From Bacteroidales bacterium (GTDB taxonomy: Bacteria > Bacteroidota > Bacteroidia > Bacteroidales > VadinHA17), in the NCBI GenBank assembly GCA_025454815.1, contig JALONR010000005.1, positions 21,660 to 85,659 of the forward strand: a stretch of DNA of 64,000 nt. Direction: 5' to 3'. Position numbers and translations under genes: made by a program. The notes below the pieces were generated by a model. The model saw only the letters and a program-made list of their open reading frames with translations. It searched no databases and was not told the origin of the DNA. Positions 45,223 through 54,401 of this stretch are shown here, one piece after another; position 1 is the first letter of the stretch, and the number at the start of each line of letters is the position of its first letter.

Positions 45223-45736
45223 CGGTATCAGGCTCCGGGCTGTCGAGCCCGAAGACCTGGAACTGCTATACCGGTGGGAAAATGATGAAGCCAACTGGAA
45301 GCTCAGCAACACGCTTGTCCCCTATTCCAGGTACATCCTGAAGAAATATATCGCCGGATCTGGCAAGAGCATATATGAGACTGGCCAGTTAAGGCTCATG
45401 ATTGAGGTGCTCCCCGATGAACGGACTGTGGGTACCATAGACCTTTACGACTTCGACCACTTTCATAACCGCGCCGGGGTTGGCATTTTGATTGCCGATC
45501 CGGCAGACAGGAAAAAGGGATATGCTTCAGCTGCACTTGTCTGCCTTATCGGCTATGCCTTCGAAACCATTGGCCTCCATCAGCTATGGTGCAACATCCT
45601 GGAAAACAACGCTGAGAGTTTACATCTGTTCACACATCACGGCTTTGTAATCTGCGGCGCCAGAAAGGAGTGGGTAAGAATGGGCACCGGTTACGAAACA
45701 GAATATAACCTCCAGCTCATCAGCCCCAAAAAATAA
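45206..45736 (+). CDS. GNAT family N-acetyltransferase (RimJ/RimL-like)
   Basis: 176 aa. An N-terminal ENDGIRLRAVEPEDLELLYRWEND start, GTIDLYDFDHFHNRAGVGI, the acetyl-CoA loop ADRKKGYASAAL and the C-terminal NILENNAESLHLFTHHGF are typical of the RimJ/SpeG-like group. Substrate may be a protein N-terminus or a small amine. It overlaps the SPOR-PD40 gene by 17 bases and ends at a hairpin terminator. Confidence 0.88.
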   Translation: MILENDGIRLRAVEPEDLELLYRWENDEANWKLSNTLVPYSRYILKKYIAGSGKSIYETGQLRLMIEVLPDERTVGTIDLYDFDHFHNRAGVGILIADPADRKKGYASAALVCLIGYAFETIGLHQLWCNILENNAESLHLFTHHGFVICGARKEWVRMGTGYETEYNLQLISPKK

Positions 45737-45768
45737 ATACTGCCCAGGGGGTTGGGCAGTATTATTTT
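45736..45768. terminator. Bidirectional hairpin terminator
   Basis: AATACTGCCC and GGGCAGTATT form a perfect 10-bp stem with an 8-base loop, followed by ATTTTCT, directly after the GNAT stop. It ends the PD40-GNAT operon. The AT runs on both sides may also serve the convergent LuxR gene at 45921. Confidence 0.75.
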
Positions 45769-45920
45769 CTCGCCGGCTTAAAAAAGAAGTACCATTTTGA
45801 GCCGGAGAGAGGAAACGGGGAATCTAAAAAACACTAATCCTTAAACTCCTCTGTTATTCCGCTTGCGATACAAAACTAGCCGGACCTGTTTTTCCCTGCA
45901 ATACCCATTAATGGGTATTT

Positions 45921-46685
45921 TTAAATGATGCCGTTGGTGGCAGCATATATCAACATATCCACCAGGTTACTGGTACCGGTCTTACGCATTATGTTCTTCC
46001 GGTGGGTGTTGACTGTGAACTCACTGATATTTAACTCGTAAGCTATTCTCCTGCTTGTATATCCCCGTGAAATGTGATAAATGATTTCCTGCTCCCTCCT
46101 GGATATTGAAGGACCCCCACCATGTACCTCCGGTACCTCCCTGAAAGGCCTGCCGCCCAGCAGTGAAAAGGAAACCTTCGTGCCGCAATGAATATGGGAA
46201 ATATCCCTGATAACTGCCATTTCATAGATTCCTCCCTCCTGATTAATATGACGTGATATCGTAAGGGAAATCCTTGTATACCTTCCGTTACTCTTTGCAG
46301 CCCTGTATGTCATGTAGAGAACCACATGCCTGTTGGAGAGGCCGGATATATAATTCATCTCCCTGTTCAGTACCATCTTACCTATTTCGAAAACAGGTTT
46401 ACGGTCATCAGGATGAATTATTTCAAAATGTTTCGGAAAGTCATATCCCGGTTCCCTGTAGCCCAGTACCTGCTCAACATTCGGGCTCACATACAGCATC
46501 CTGAGCGTTGAATAGTCTGCCAGGAAGAAAAACTGGTTGGCATAGTCAAAAAGCTCCAGAACCTGGTCATTTACCTCTATTTTTCCATTGAAGGGTAAAC
46601 GTAATGAATTACCGAACTTCTCAGCAAAAAGTTTCTCCCAGGGTTCGACAACGGCTTTCTTGAGGTTGTTGCTTTCAGGATCCAT
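45921..46685 (-). CDS. PAS-domain LuxR-type transcriptional regulator
   Basis: 254 aa. Residues 40-170 form a PAS-like sensor (FFLADYSTLRMLYVSPNVEQVLGY, HPDDRKPVFEIG). The C-terminal 65 residues are a LuxR/GerE helix-turn-helix (SRREQEIIYHISRGYTSR, NISEFTVNTHRKNIMRKTG). No receiver domain is present, so it probably responds to a ligand or partner through the PAS domain. It is a lone gene between the PD40 operon and the hexosaminidase gene; targets are unknown. Confidence 0.85.
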   Translation of the reverse strand: MDPESNNLKKAVVEPWEKLFAEKFGNSLRLPFNGKIEVNDQVLELFDYANQFFFLADYSTLRMLYVSPNVEQVLGYREPGYDFPKHFEIIHPDDRKPVFEIGKMVLNREMNYISGLSNRHVVLYMTYRAAKSNGRYTRISLTISRHINQEGGIYEMAVIRDISHIHCGTKVSFSLLGGRPFREVPEVHGGGPSISRREQEIIYHISRGYTSRRIAYELNISEFTVNTHRKNIMRKTGTSNLVDMLIYAATNGII

Positions 46686-46733
46686 TCCAGTAAGATTAGC
46701 GGTTTGTATCGATCTGATTATAGGCAGGGAACA

Positions 46734-48398
46734 TCATTGTGTTCGTTCTCTCGTATTACGGTAATCACCCTTAAAGTAGTTTATCCCAATCAGGTCATAC
46801 CTCTCTTTCAGTATCTCCAGCCTTGCCAGGAACTCTTCAAAGTCCTTCTTCATTTCAGGCGTCCAGCCTGTTTCAGCTACGGCAAATGCTCTCGGGAATG
46901 CCATGTATTCAAGATGGGACATGGTTGATATATATTCAGTCCAGACATTGCCCTGAAGGCCAAGGATGTATTCCTGCTCCTCAGGGGAAAGTTCGTCAGG
47001 CAGGGGCTCAAATGAATAGACCCGTTCTAGCGGCAGATAGCCTCCGATGGCAAGTGGTTCGCCATGCGGTTCGCCCTGGTAATAATCGAGATACATATGC
47101 GTGGTTGGGGTCATGATCACATCATGTTCCATTTTTGCAGCCTCAATGCCTCCCTTTATGCCGCGCCATGACATCACCGTCGCCCCGGGAGCCAGGCCTC
47201 CTTCAAGTATCTCATCCCAGCCTATTATCTTTTTGCCGTGCGAGCTGAGGTATTTTTCCATCCGGGTAATGAACCAGCTCTGGAGCTCATGCTCATCCTT
47301 AAGCCCCTCCTCTTTTATCCTCTTCTGGCAGGCAGGGCAGTTCTCCCATCTTACCTTCGGGCATTCGTCGCCGCCGATATGAATATATTCCGATGGAAAT
47401 ATTCCGGTCACCTCCGTCAGTACATCCTCCAGGAAGGCAAATACAGTGTCGCGCCCGGCGCAGAAGACATCGTCAAAGACGCCCCACCTGGTCTGCACTT
47501 CCAGCTCTTTGCCGGTGCAGGACAGCCAAGGATAGGATGCGATGGCCGCCACAGCATGGCCTGGCATCTCTATTTCAGGAATGACGGTAATGAACCTGTC
47601 TGCTGCATATTTTACTATTTCTCTCGCCTGGTCCTGCGTATAAAATCCTCCGTGAGGGGTTCCGTCATAAACAAACGGCGGCCTGCCTCCATGACCGATT
47701 AGAGTCTCTTTTCTCTGCGACCCCACGGCCGTAAGCTCCGGATATTTCTTTATCTCTATTCTCCATCCCTGGTCATCCGTCAGATGCCAGTGGAATACAT
47801 TGAACTTATGGAGAGCCATGATATCAAGATATCGCTTTACTTCCTCTACCGTGAAAAAATGACGACTTACGTCAAGATGCATACCACGGTAGCTGAAACG
47901 AGGGGCATCAGTTATATGACACGCCGGCACAACAGCAGCGCCCTCTGCGGTCAGGCCTCCTTCTGCCTCAACCTGCGGCGGAAGCAATTGCCTCAGCGTC
48001 TGAGCACCACGGAAGAGCCCTGCTGCCGAAGGTGATTTGAGGACAATGTTTTTCGCAGTCACTGACAGGGTATATCCTTCAGTATCATCCGAAACTGCGG
48101 TATCAAGGACCATCACTATCCGGTTCTTCGCTTCTTCCGGCCCTTCCTTCACTGGCAACGGCACTGCCGCGCTCTTTCTGATCATTTCAGCAATAAATAC
48201 TGCCGGGAGCATGGTTTCATCATTGAGCGGGGATACTGTCAGCTCCGTTTTCCCGTCAATTATGAAACTCCCCTTCGCCATCACCAGCTCTGCCGGTTTA
48301 GGAATAATTGAATATCTTTCAGGCATATTCACCTCCTTCCTGCTGCAGCCGGATACCGTCATGGTAATCATAAGTGCTGCGAATGCTATTCTTGTCAT
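46734..48398 (-). CDS. Beta-N-acetylhexosaminidase, GH20 lipoprotein
   Basis: 554 aa. A lipoprotein signal ends at VSGC. The GH20b N-terminal domain is followed by the GH20 catalytic barrel with FHWHLTDDQGWRIEIK and the catalytic Asp-Glu pair in HIGGDECPK. It would release terminal GlcNAc or GalNAc from glycans at the cell surface or in the periplasm. The ATG at 48398 overlaps the rlmN stop (TGATG); the TTG at 48401 in the track is less likely. Confidence 0.93.
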   Translation of the reverse strand: MTRIAFAALMITMTVSGCSRKEVNMPERYSIIPKPAELVMAKGSFIIDGKTELTVSPLNDETMLPAVFIAEMIRKSAAVPLPVKEGPEEAKNRIVMVLDTAVSDDTEGYTLSVTAKNIVLKSPSAAGLFRGAQTLRQLLPPQVEAEGGLTAEGAAVVPACHITDAPRFSYRGMHLDVSRHFFTVEEVKRYLDIMALHKFNVFHWHLTDDQGWRIEIKKYPELTAVGSQRKETLIGHGGRPPFVYDGTPHGGFYTQDQAREIVKYAADRFITVIPEIEMPGHAVAAIASYPWLSCTGKELEVQTRWGVFDDVFCAGRDTVFAFLEDVLTEVTGIFPSEYIHIGGDECPKVRWENCPACQKRIKEEGLKDEHELQSWFITRMEKYLSSHGKKIIGWDEILEGGLAPGATVMSWRGIKGGIEAAKMEHDVIMTPTTHMYLDYYQGEPHGEPLAIGGYLPLERVYSFEPLPDELSPEEQEYILGLQGNVWTEYISTMSHLEYMAFPRAFAVAETGWTPEMKKDFEEFLARLEILKERYDLIGINYFKGDYRNTRERTQ

Positions 48399-49441
48399 CA
48401 ATCCTGTATTTTGTCCGTTTCCACAATCCGCCCCCTCCTGTTTGCTGCCAGCATTCCGCAGGCGGCATTTATGTCAGATCCTCTTGATTTCCTGACGGAT
48501 GCTCCTATTCCGGATATCACAAGTTCATGTTTGAACTTTATCATCACATCCTCTCCCGAGCTTTGCAGGTCATCGCCTTCAAACGGGTGGTAGGGAAGAA
48601 GATTAACCCTGATGCCGGTTCCGGCAAACAAATGCTTCAATTCCTCAAGGTGCCTCCCGGAATCATTTTTCCCGTTTATCATAACATAAGCTACGGTAAA
48701 ACGCCTTTTTCTCCGGTTGTCATACTCCCTGAGAAGGTCCAGTGTTTCCATGAACGGCCAGCGCTTCTCTGCAGGTATTACCTCACTTCTTTCTTCAGGA
48801 AAAGGTGAATGAAGGCTGAGGGTGATATTGCATTCAGTCTCCTCAAGGAGCCTTTTTACCGAAGGTGTCACTCCCACAGTGGAGACAGTGACCCTGCTCC
48901 TCCCTTTAGCCAGTCCCCATTCGGCAGTGAGGATGCGGCAGGCGCGTATAGCCTCATCAATGTTGTCTCCCGGCTCACCCATACCCATCATCACCACATG
49001 TGTCACCTCATGAGGAATACTGATCACCTGGTTCACAATCTCACCTGCTGAGAGGTCTCCTCCCCATCCGTTCCTTCCGGTGGCACAAAAGCGGCAACCC
49101 ATCCGGCAGCCTGATTGAACCGAGACACAGACGGTACTTCTCTTTCCGTCAGGGAGCCAGACGGTCTCATGTGACTGACCGTCAGCCGTACTGAAAAGAT
49201 ATCTGACTGAACCGTCAGAAGAGACTTCTGAGGCTATGGGAGCACTGAGGCCGGGCACTGCATTTGCAGATAAAATATGGAGAACCGCCGCCGGGATGTC
49301 ATTGATCTCTCCGAACGATTTTATCCCTTTTCTGTAGACCCAGTAAAGCAGCCTGCGCGAATGACGCATATCTATCCCGAGGCTGCCGAGAAAATCCCCG
49401 GTATCTTTCAGATCTGATCCTGCAATACTCCTCAGCTTCAT
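48398..49441 (-). CDS. rlmN: 23S rRNA (adenine-C2) methyltransferase RlmN
   Basis: 347 aa. A radical SAM enzyme with SVQSGCRMGCRFCATG (CxxxCxxC), MGMGEPGDN, SLHSPF, and the methyl-accepting cysteine in the C-terminal INAACGML motif. It methylates A2503 of 23S rRNA and A37 of some tRNAs. The N-terminal domain is somewhat short. Translationally coupled to the hexosaminidase gene by TGATG, which is an unexpected functional pairing. Confidence 0.88.
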   Translation of the reverse strand: MKLRSIAGSDLKDTGDFLGSLGIDMRHSRRLLYWVYRKGIKSFGEINDIPAAVLHILSANAVPGLSAPIASEVSSDGSVRYLFSTADGQSHETVWLPDGKRSTVCVSVQSGCRMGCRFCATGRNGWGGDLSAGEIVNQVISIPHEVTHVVMMGMGEPGDNIDEAIRACRILTAEWGLAKGRSRVTVSTVGVTPSVKRLLEETECNITLSLHSPFPEERSEVIPAEKRWPFMETLDLLREYDNRRKRRFTVAYVMINGKNDSGRHLEELKHLFAGTGIRVNLLPYHPFEGDDLQSSGEDVMIKFKHELVISGIGASVRKSRGSDINAACGMLAANRRGRIVETDKIQD

Positions 49442-49546
49442 AACCTCCCTGCCCCTGTTATAAAGATATTAAATTACTTCATTCAAGCTTTTTTTTCCAT
49501 ATTTATAATTTGATAACCCTTACCCTTTTTGCCTGATAGTATCACA

Positions 49547-51772
49547 ATGGAAACAACCTCAGCAAAACGGCGATTTGGTACGGCACCTGTATATTTCACG
49601 GCTGTCTCAACCATCCTGGGAGCAATCCTCTTCCTGCGATTCGGGTTTGCAGTTGGAACCCTCGGTTTCTGGGGCACTCTTCTGCTGATAGTAATGGGAC
49701 ACGCCGTGACAATTCCCACAGCACTGGCTCTCTCGGAACTTGCAACAAACAAGCGGGTTGAAGGTGGCGGGGAGTATTTCATCATCTCGTGGTCATTCGG
49801 TCTTAATACCGGGGCCACAATTGGCATAGCGCTCTTCCTGTCGCAGGCAATCAGTGTTGCCTTTTATATCATCGCCTTTACGGAAGCATTCCAGTTTTTC
49901 TTCGATTACGCAGTCCAGCGCTTCTCTGTGGTGATACCCAGGCAGGTGATAAGCCTTCCCGTGACATTTGTGCTTGGAATCATAATACTGCGGAAAGGAT
50001 CAAATACCGGGGTAAAGATGCTTTATGCCGTGGTTGCCATCCTGTTCATCACGCTGCTTCTCTTCTTCCTGGGCAAGCCTGCTTCCGGAAGCCTCGCCAC
50101 GGGTGAGATGCCGCTGGGCGATATCCGCAACATGAGCGATATATTCATTGTATTTGCAATAGTTTTTCCCGCTTTTACCGGCATAACGGCCGGTGTAGGG
50201 CTGTCAGGTGACCTTCGCAACCCTGCCCGGGCAATACCGATGGGGACAATCCTGGCAACATTTACCGGTCTGGTTGTATATATCCTGGTGATCTGGAAGC
50301 TCTCCGTCTCGGCCACGCCTGAAGAGATGCTTGAGAATCAGCTCATAATGGGGAAAATTGCACTGGGCGGTGCAGTAATTGTACCTCTCGGTCTGGCGGC
50401 TTCAACAATCTCCTCTGCACTCGGCTCTGTGCTGGTTGCTCCCCGCACACTCCAGGCACTGGCCAATGACACCTCCTTCCCCTCAATGAGACTTAACAGG
50501 TGGCTTGCTGCCGCAAGAAGCACTGACGGGGAACCGGTGAATGCAACCATTGTTACATTGGTAATCGCATTCATCTTCGTCACCCTCGGAAATGTAAACG
50601 CCGTTGCAGAGATCATCTCCATGTTCTTCCTTGTCACCTACGGGTCTCTCTGCCTCATTTCATTCCTGAATCACTTCGGCTCCTCGCCCTCATACCGGCC
50701 CTCATTCAGGTCAAAATGGTACCTCTCGCTTACCGGATTTGCCGTTGCACTTATTGTAATGTTCAGGATCAATACACTATATGCCCTCACCGCCATAATC
50801 CTTATCGTAATAATATATTCATTTATAAATCATTATCATAAAAACCGGACCGGCCTCGAATCGCTTTTTGCCAACACCCTCTTTCAGATCAACCGTAACC
50901 TGCAGGTTTACCTGCAAAAGTCGGAAAGCAAACGGAAACAAAAGGAATGGAGACCGGGGGTGATATGTATCTCGAAGGACTCATTCAGGCGGGAAAGGGC
51001 CTTCAGACTCCTCAACTGGATCTCATACAGTTATGGATTCGGAACATACCTGCACCGGATTGACGGATACTATTCGAGGGCAACCAGCAAACAGGCTGCA
51101 GAAGAGCTGGAGAAACTCATAGAAATCTATGAGACATCCCATAATCATGTCTATGTTGACACCATCATTTCACCCTCATACACCTCTGCCATAGTGCAGG
51201 CTATACAGGTGCCGGGCATTTCAGGGATGGAAAACAACATGGTGGTGTTTGAATATGACAAGGAAAACCCGGAAAACCTCGGTGAGATAATCGAGAATAT
51301 CCGGCTGATCAAAGCCGGCAACTTTGATATCTGCCTCCTTGCATCCGCCTCAAAGGATATGAACTACAGCAAAGGCATACATGTGTGGATCGATTTCAAT
51401 GAGCCGGAGAACGCCAGTCTGCTCATTCTCCTGAGCTTCATCATCTCAGGCCACCCGGACTGGAAGAGGTCGTTCATTAAGGTATTCTGTACCTGCAAAC
51501 CCGGACAGTCTTCAAATATACGCGGCGATTTGTCGGAGCTGATCAGATCCGGACGGCTTCCGATTACGGAGACAAACATAGAGATCATTGAAGTGATGCA
51601 CGGGAACTCGGTCAAGAACCTCATCAATGATCTTTCATCCACTGCCGCGATGGTGATGACCGGGTTCAGGCCGGAAACGCTTAAACATAACGGTGAAACC
51701 ATACTGAGCGGTTATGATGAGACCGGCACCATTCTGTTCGTCAACTCCCAGTACCAGAAGGAGATTGTATAG
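49547..51772 (+). CDS. APC-superfamily permease, SLC12-like, with long C-terminal domain
   Basis: 741 aa from the ATG at 49547 (the track uses an upstream TTG). About 12 transmembrane helices in the first 440 residues include the unwound-helix motif STILGAILFLRFGFAVG and FPAFTGITAGVGLSGDL, matching the cation-chloride cotransporter/amino-acid permease group. The C-terminal 300 residues are hydrophilic, as in SLC12 proteins, and may regulate transport. Na-K-Cl, K-Cl or amino acid substrates cannot be separated by eye. Confidence 0.88.
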   Translation: METTSAKRRFGTAPVYFTAVSTILGAILFLRFGFAVGTLGFWGTLLLIVMGHAVTIPTALALSELATNKRVEGGGEYFIISWSFGLNTGATIGIALFLSQAISVAFYIIAFTEAFQFFFDYAVQRFSVVIPRQVISLPVTFVLGIIILRKGSNTGVKMLYAVVAILFITLLLFFLGKPASGSLATGEMPLGDIRNMSDIFIVFAIVFPAFTGITAGVGLSGDLRNPARAIPMGTILATFTGLVVYILVIWKLSVSATPEEMLENQLIMGKIALGGAVIVPLGLAASTISSALGSVLVAPRTLQALANDTSFPSMRLNRWLAAARSTDGEPVNATIVTLVIAFIFVTLGNVNAVAEIISMFFLVTYGSLCLISFLNHFGSSPSYRPSFRSKWYLSLTGFAVALIVMFRINTLYALTAIILIVIIYSFINHYHKNRTGLESLFANTLFQINRNLQVYLQKSESKRKQKEWRPGVICISKDSFRRERAFRLLNWISYSYGFGTYLHRIDGYYSRATSKQAAEELEKLIEIYETSHNHVYVDTIISPSYTSAIVQAIQVPGISGMENNMVVFEYDKENPENLGEIIENIRLIKAGNFDICLLASASKDMNYSKGIHVWIDFNEPENASLLILLSFIISGHPDWKRSFIKVFCTCKPGQSSNIRGDLSELIRSGRLPITETNIEIIEVMHGNSVKNLINDLSSTAAMVMTGFRPETLKHNGETILSGYDETGTILFVNSQYQKEIV

Positions 51773-51914
51773 TCACAGGCAGCCTGTTGAGATTCCTGAT
51801 CACTACTGTGCCTGCCGGGCCTAACGGAAAGCCGGCAAAAAAATTTTGTTGATAACTTGTTAAAGTTTGAAACATTTATCCCCTTCGCCGAGTATAAAGT
51901 GAAGTCGCATCAGT

Positions 51915-51922
51915 TAAATTTG
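51915..51922 (+). promoter_or_regulatory. Putative -7 element before the orphan T9SS CTD gene
   Basis: TAAATTTG matches TAnnTTTG, 43 bases before the ATG at 51966. No -33 TTTG at the correct spacing was found. Confidence 0.4.
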
Positions 51923-51965
51923 GTGCGATGATGACTAACCTCGCAAATATTTTGAACAGGTGCCT

Positions 51966-52346
51966 ATGAAAAAACATTTACCCGGAATTGTCTTGTCATC
52001 AATCACTTTTATCCTTCTGGTCATTTCGCTGACCAGTGTGTCCGGACAGACAGGAACAGGCCAGCCGGCTGACGGAAAGCCTGTAGTCCCGGATTCAGTT
52101 GCACAAAATCTTGCTGAAAGGATAAAAATTTATCCCATTCCGGTCAAGAGTGAACTGATTGCCGACAATATAGACGGGGTAACAATGATCGAGATCTTTG
52201 ATGTTACGGGTAACAAGTGCATAAATGAGGTTTGTGACAACCACAACCAGGTGATCATTGAGGTTTCACAGCTGCGCAAGGGCATTTATTTCATAAGGTT
52301 CATCTCGCCACGCGTCACCATTATGAAAAGATTTATCAAGGAATAA
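51966..52346 (+). CDS. Minimal T9SS type A sorting-domain protein (orphan CTD)
   Basis: 126 aa from the ATG at 51966. A signal peptide of about 30 residues is followed by a Gly/Pro/Asp linker of about 25 residues, then a type A C-terminal sorting domain: IKIYPIPVKSEL, MIEIFDVTGNK, and LRKGIYFIRFIS ending in MKRFIKE. There is no cargo domain at all. It has its own promoter-like element and a strong terminator, so it is an intact gene and not a broken fragment. A T9SS decoy, linker or small structural role is possible. Confidence 0.85.
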   Translation: MKKHLPGIVLSSITFILLVISLTSVSGQTGTGQPADGKPVVPDSVAQNLAERIKIYPIPVKSELIADNIDGVTMIEIFDVTGNKCINEVCDNHNQVIIEVSQLRKGIYFIRFISPRVTIMKRFIKE

Positions 52347-52373
52347 CCGGCACGTTCTTTTTTTATACACTTA

Positions 52374-52402
52374 CCGCCCTGGATCTTCGGGGCGGTTTTT
52401 TT
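52374..52402 (+). terminator. Rho-independent terminator after the orphan CTD gene
   Basis: CCGCCC and GGGCGG form the stem around a 10-base loop, followed by seven T residues. Confidence 0.85.
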
Positions 52403-52468
52403 GTCATCCGGCCAGCCAGATCACCCTTATGAAATCATTAGGTGCTTGCGCTATTTGTACGATCGCAG

Positions 52469-52478
52469 ATCGCAAATC
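52469..52478. repeat. Second ATCGCAAATC word at a convergent junction
   Basis: ATCGCAAATC within GATCGCAGATCGCAAATC repeats the 10-mer seen at 22955, again between convergent genes (orphan CTD and rsgA). It may be a fragment of a dispersed intergenic palindrome family. Confidence 0.35.
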
Positions 52479-52488
52479 GGAACTCCAT

Positions 52489-53595
52489 TTATTCCTCCCC
52501 GTTTTCCCTTTTCAACCTGTGATAATTCTTCAGCATCTTACCAAAATGCTTTTCCCTCCTTCGTTTCTCAGCAACGGTGGTTGTATATCTTTCCTGTTCC
52601 TTCATCATCTTCAGGTAGTTTTCATACGACTCCCTGTCGATGGTCCCTTTCTCAACCGCCTCCAGCACCGCGCACCCCACCTCATTTAAGTGCCTGCAGT
52701 CAGGGAACCTGCATTCCAAGGCAAACCGGAGAATATCTCCGAAGGTGGTGTTCAGCCCTTCAGCATCATCTGTCAGTCCCAGTTCCTTCATCCCCGGGGT
52801 ATCTATGATGATACTGCCGTTTTCAAGAACAAAGAGTTCCCTGTGTTCTGTCACGTGTCGCCCTTTATTGGTGCTGGTGCTGATAGCTCCTGTCCTCAGG
52901 GCCTCCCTCTGAAGCAGGGTATTAATGAGTGTGGACTTACCCACCCCCGATGATCCGATTACACAATAGGTAATTCCCCTTTTCATCATGCTGATCACCT
53001 TGTCAATACCTTCCCTGGTTACGTTACTTAGCATAATATGCTTCACGCTGCTCTCACGTTTTTCCAGGGCTCTGACAACTGCGTCCATCTCATCCCTTGT
53101 GACGAGATCTGTCTTGCTGAGTACGAGAAGAGGTTCAATTCCGGCTGAGTAGCATACTGTCAGATACCGTTCGAGCCGGTTTATATTGAAGTTGTTGCTG
53201 ATGGCCTGGACGATGAAGGCATAGTCAATATTTGCCGATATTATCTGTATCTCTCCGGGTTTGCCCACTGCCTGACGGGTAAGCAACGACTTCCTGGGCA
53301 GAATCCCATTTATGACAGCCTGGTCAGGGCCGTAGGGAGTAATTGTCACCCAATCGCCCACAGCAGGGAAATCCCTCCTGGAAACGGCTGAGTACCTCAT
53401 GTTTCCGGTTATTTCCGCATCATACTCGTTTTTTCCGTCAGACACTGCGTATCGTTCCCGGTGCTCACGTATCACCCTCGCTATAAGTGACGGATCCCCG
53501 GGGTTTTTCATGATATAATTCTCCAACTCAGGAGTAAGGCCCAGTTCCCTTAGCCTTTTTCCAGGATGTCCTGAATTGTTTTTATCTGAGATCAT
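52489..53595 (-). CDS. rsgA: Ribosome small-subunit-dependent GTPase RsgA
   Basis: 368 aa. An OB-fold N-terminal domain (FPAVGDWVTI) is followed by a circularly permuted GTPase with G4 LSKTDL before G1 GSSGVGKST and G3 DTPGM, then a C-terminal zinc finger CRFPDCRHLNEVGC. It helps mature the 30S subunit. The N-terminus is slightly longer than usual. Its ATG overlaps the stop of the upstream metallo-beta-lactamase gene (ATGA), so the two are co-transcribed. Confidence 0.95.
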   Translation of the reverse strand: MISDKNNSGHPGKRLRELGLTPELENYIMKNPGDPSLIARVIREHRERYAVSDGKNEYDAEITGNMRYSAVSRRDFPAVGDWVTITPYGPDQAVINGILPRKSLLTRQAVGKPGEIQIISANIDYAFIVQAISNNFNINRLERYLTVCYSAGIEPLLVLSKTDLVTRDEMDAVVRALEKRESSVKHIMLSNVTREGIDKVISMMKRGITYCVIGSSGVGKSTLINTLLQREALRTGAISTSTNKGRHVTEHRELFVLENGSIIIDTPGMKELGLTDDAEGLNTTFGDILRFALECRFPDCRHLNEVGCAVLEAVEKGTIDRESYENYLKMMKEQERYTTTVAEKRRREKHFGKMLKNYHRLKRENGEE

Positions 53596-54323
53596 TTCCG
53601 TAAAGCAAGGTCAAGGGTATGGTTCAGAAGTTCGGGTCCGCCGTGTGAGCCATGCCCCGGGATGACTGTTTCTGCTCCGGGGAATTTCCTGATAATCCAT
53701 TCCACAGTTGATGCATACGCATCCGTGTCACCGTCTGCAGTGTTTCCCAGGTCCCGGGAATCGGCGCTCTTGCAGATGCAACCGGGGAAAAGGATTCTTT
53801 CCGAGGGGATCCATACAACTATATTGTCCATGGAGTGTGCGGCACCGGGAAAGTAACAGATGATCTCTCTTCTGCCGTGATTGAGCGTAAGTGAGTCAAT
53901 AAATGCATGATCAGGAACCGGGAGGTTTTTTGCCATGGCGATCTCCCGCGTGAGTCTGCCGGAGTATGAATTAACCTTCCTGCTCTTCAGGTAGCCGAGC
54001 CCGCCCATGCAGTCCTCATGCCAGTGGTTCGGGACAAAACCTTCTATCCTAAGTCCCATCTCATCCTCCAGGAAGGATACCAGCAATTCGGTCAGGCTGT
54101 CGTTCCAGGGTGTATCAAACAGATAAGCCTTATGCCTGTCAGTGTATACCAGTCCGTTTGCCGGTACACGTCCATAACCAGGCAACACCGTGTACGAAAC
54201 ATGAATCAGGGCATTTTCAGATATTCTTATAAGCTCCAGGTTATCTGAGATTTTAATTGTATCCTGAGACCTGACTGCCTGTTGCCCGAGGAAAATGACT
54301 ATAAATAAGATGACTTTCTTCAT
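53592..54323 (-). CDS. Subclass B1 metallo-beta-lactamase
   Basis: 243 aa from the ATG at 54323; the track start adds 21 residues before the signal peptide MKKVILFIVIFLGQQAVRSQ. All six B1 zinc ligands are present: HWHED (His100, His102, Asp104), H163 in PGAAHSMDN, C182 in PGCICKS and H224 in PGHG. A Lys three residues after the Cys matches the B1 substrate-binding lysine. By family it hydrolyses penicillins, cephalosporins and carbapenems in the periplasm. Activity here is not proven, and the gene is linked to rsgA by overlap. Confidence 0.9.
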   Translation of the reverse strand: MKKVILFIVIFLGQQAVRSQDTIKISDNLELIRISENALIHVSYTVLPGYGRVPANGLVYTDRHKAYLFDTPWNDSLTELLVSFLEDEMGLRIEGFVPNHWHEDCMGGLGYLKSRKVNSYSGRLTREIAMAKNLPVPDHAFIDSLTLNHGRREIICYFPGAAHSMDNIVVWIPSERILFPGCICKSADSRDLGNTADGDTDAYASTVEWIIRKFPGAETVIPGHGSHGGPELLNHTLDLALRK

Positions 54324-54357
54324 TGAATGAAGTGATTGGGGAGCCAAAATACAAAAA

Positions 54358-54380
54358 AATGCCGCATCAGGTGCGGCATT
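54358..54380 (-). terminator. Hairpin terminator after the DUF2541-like gene
   Basis: AATGCCGCA and TGCGGCATT form a perfect 9-bp stem with a 5-base loop; on the minus strand it is followed by a run of T residues. It separates the DUF2541-like gene from the beta-lactamase-rsgA operon. Confidence 0.85.
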
Positions 54381-54401
54381 AAACATTGGTGAATAACAGC
54401 A

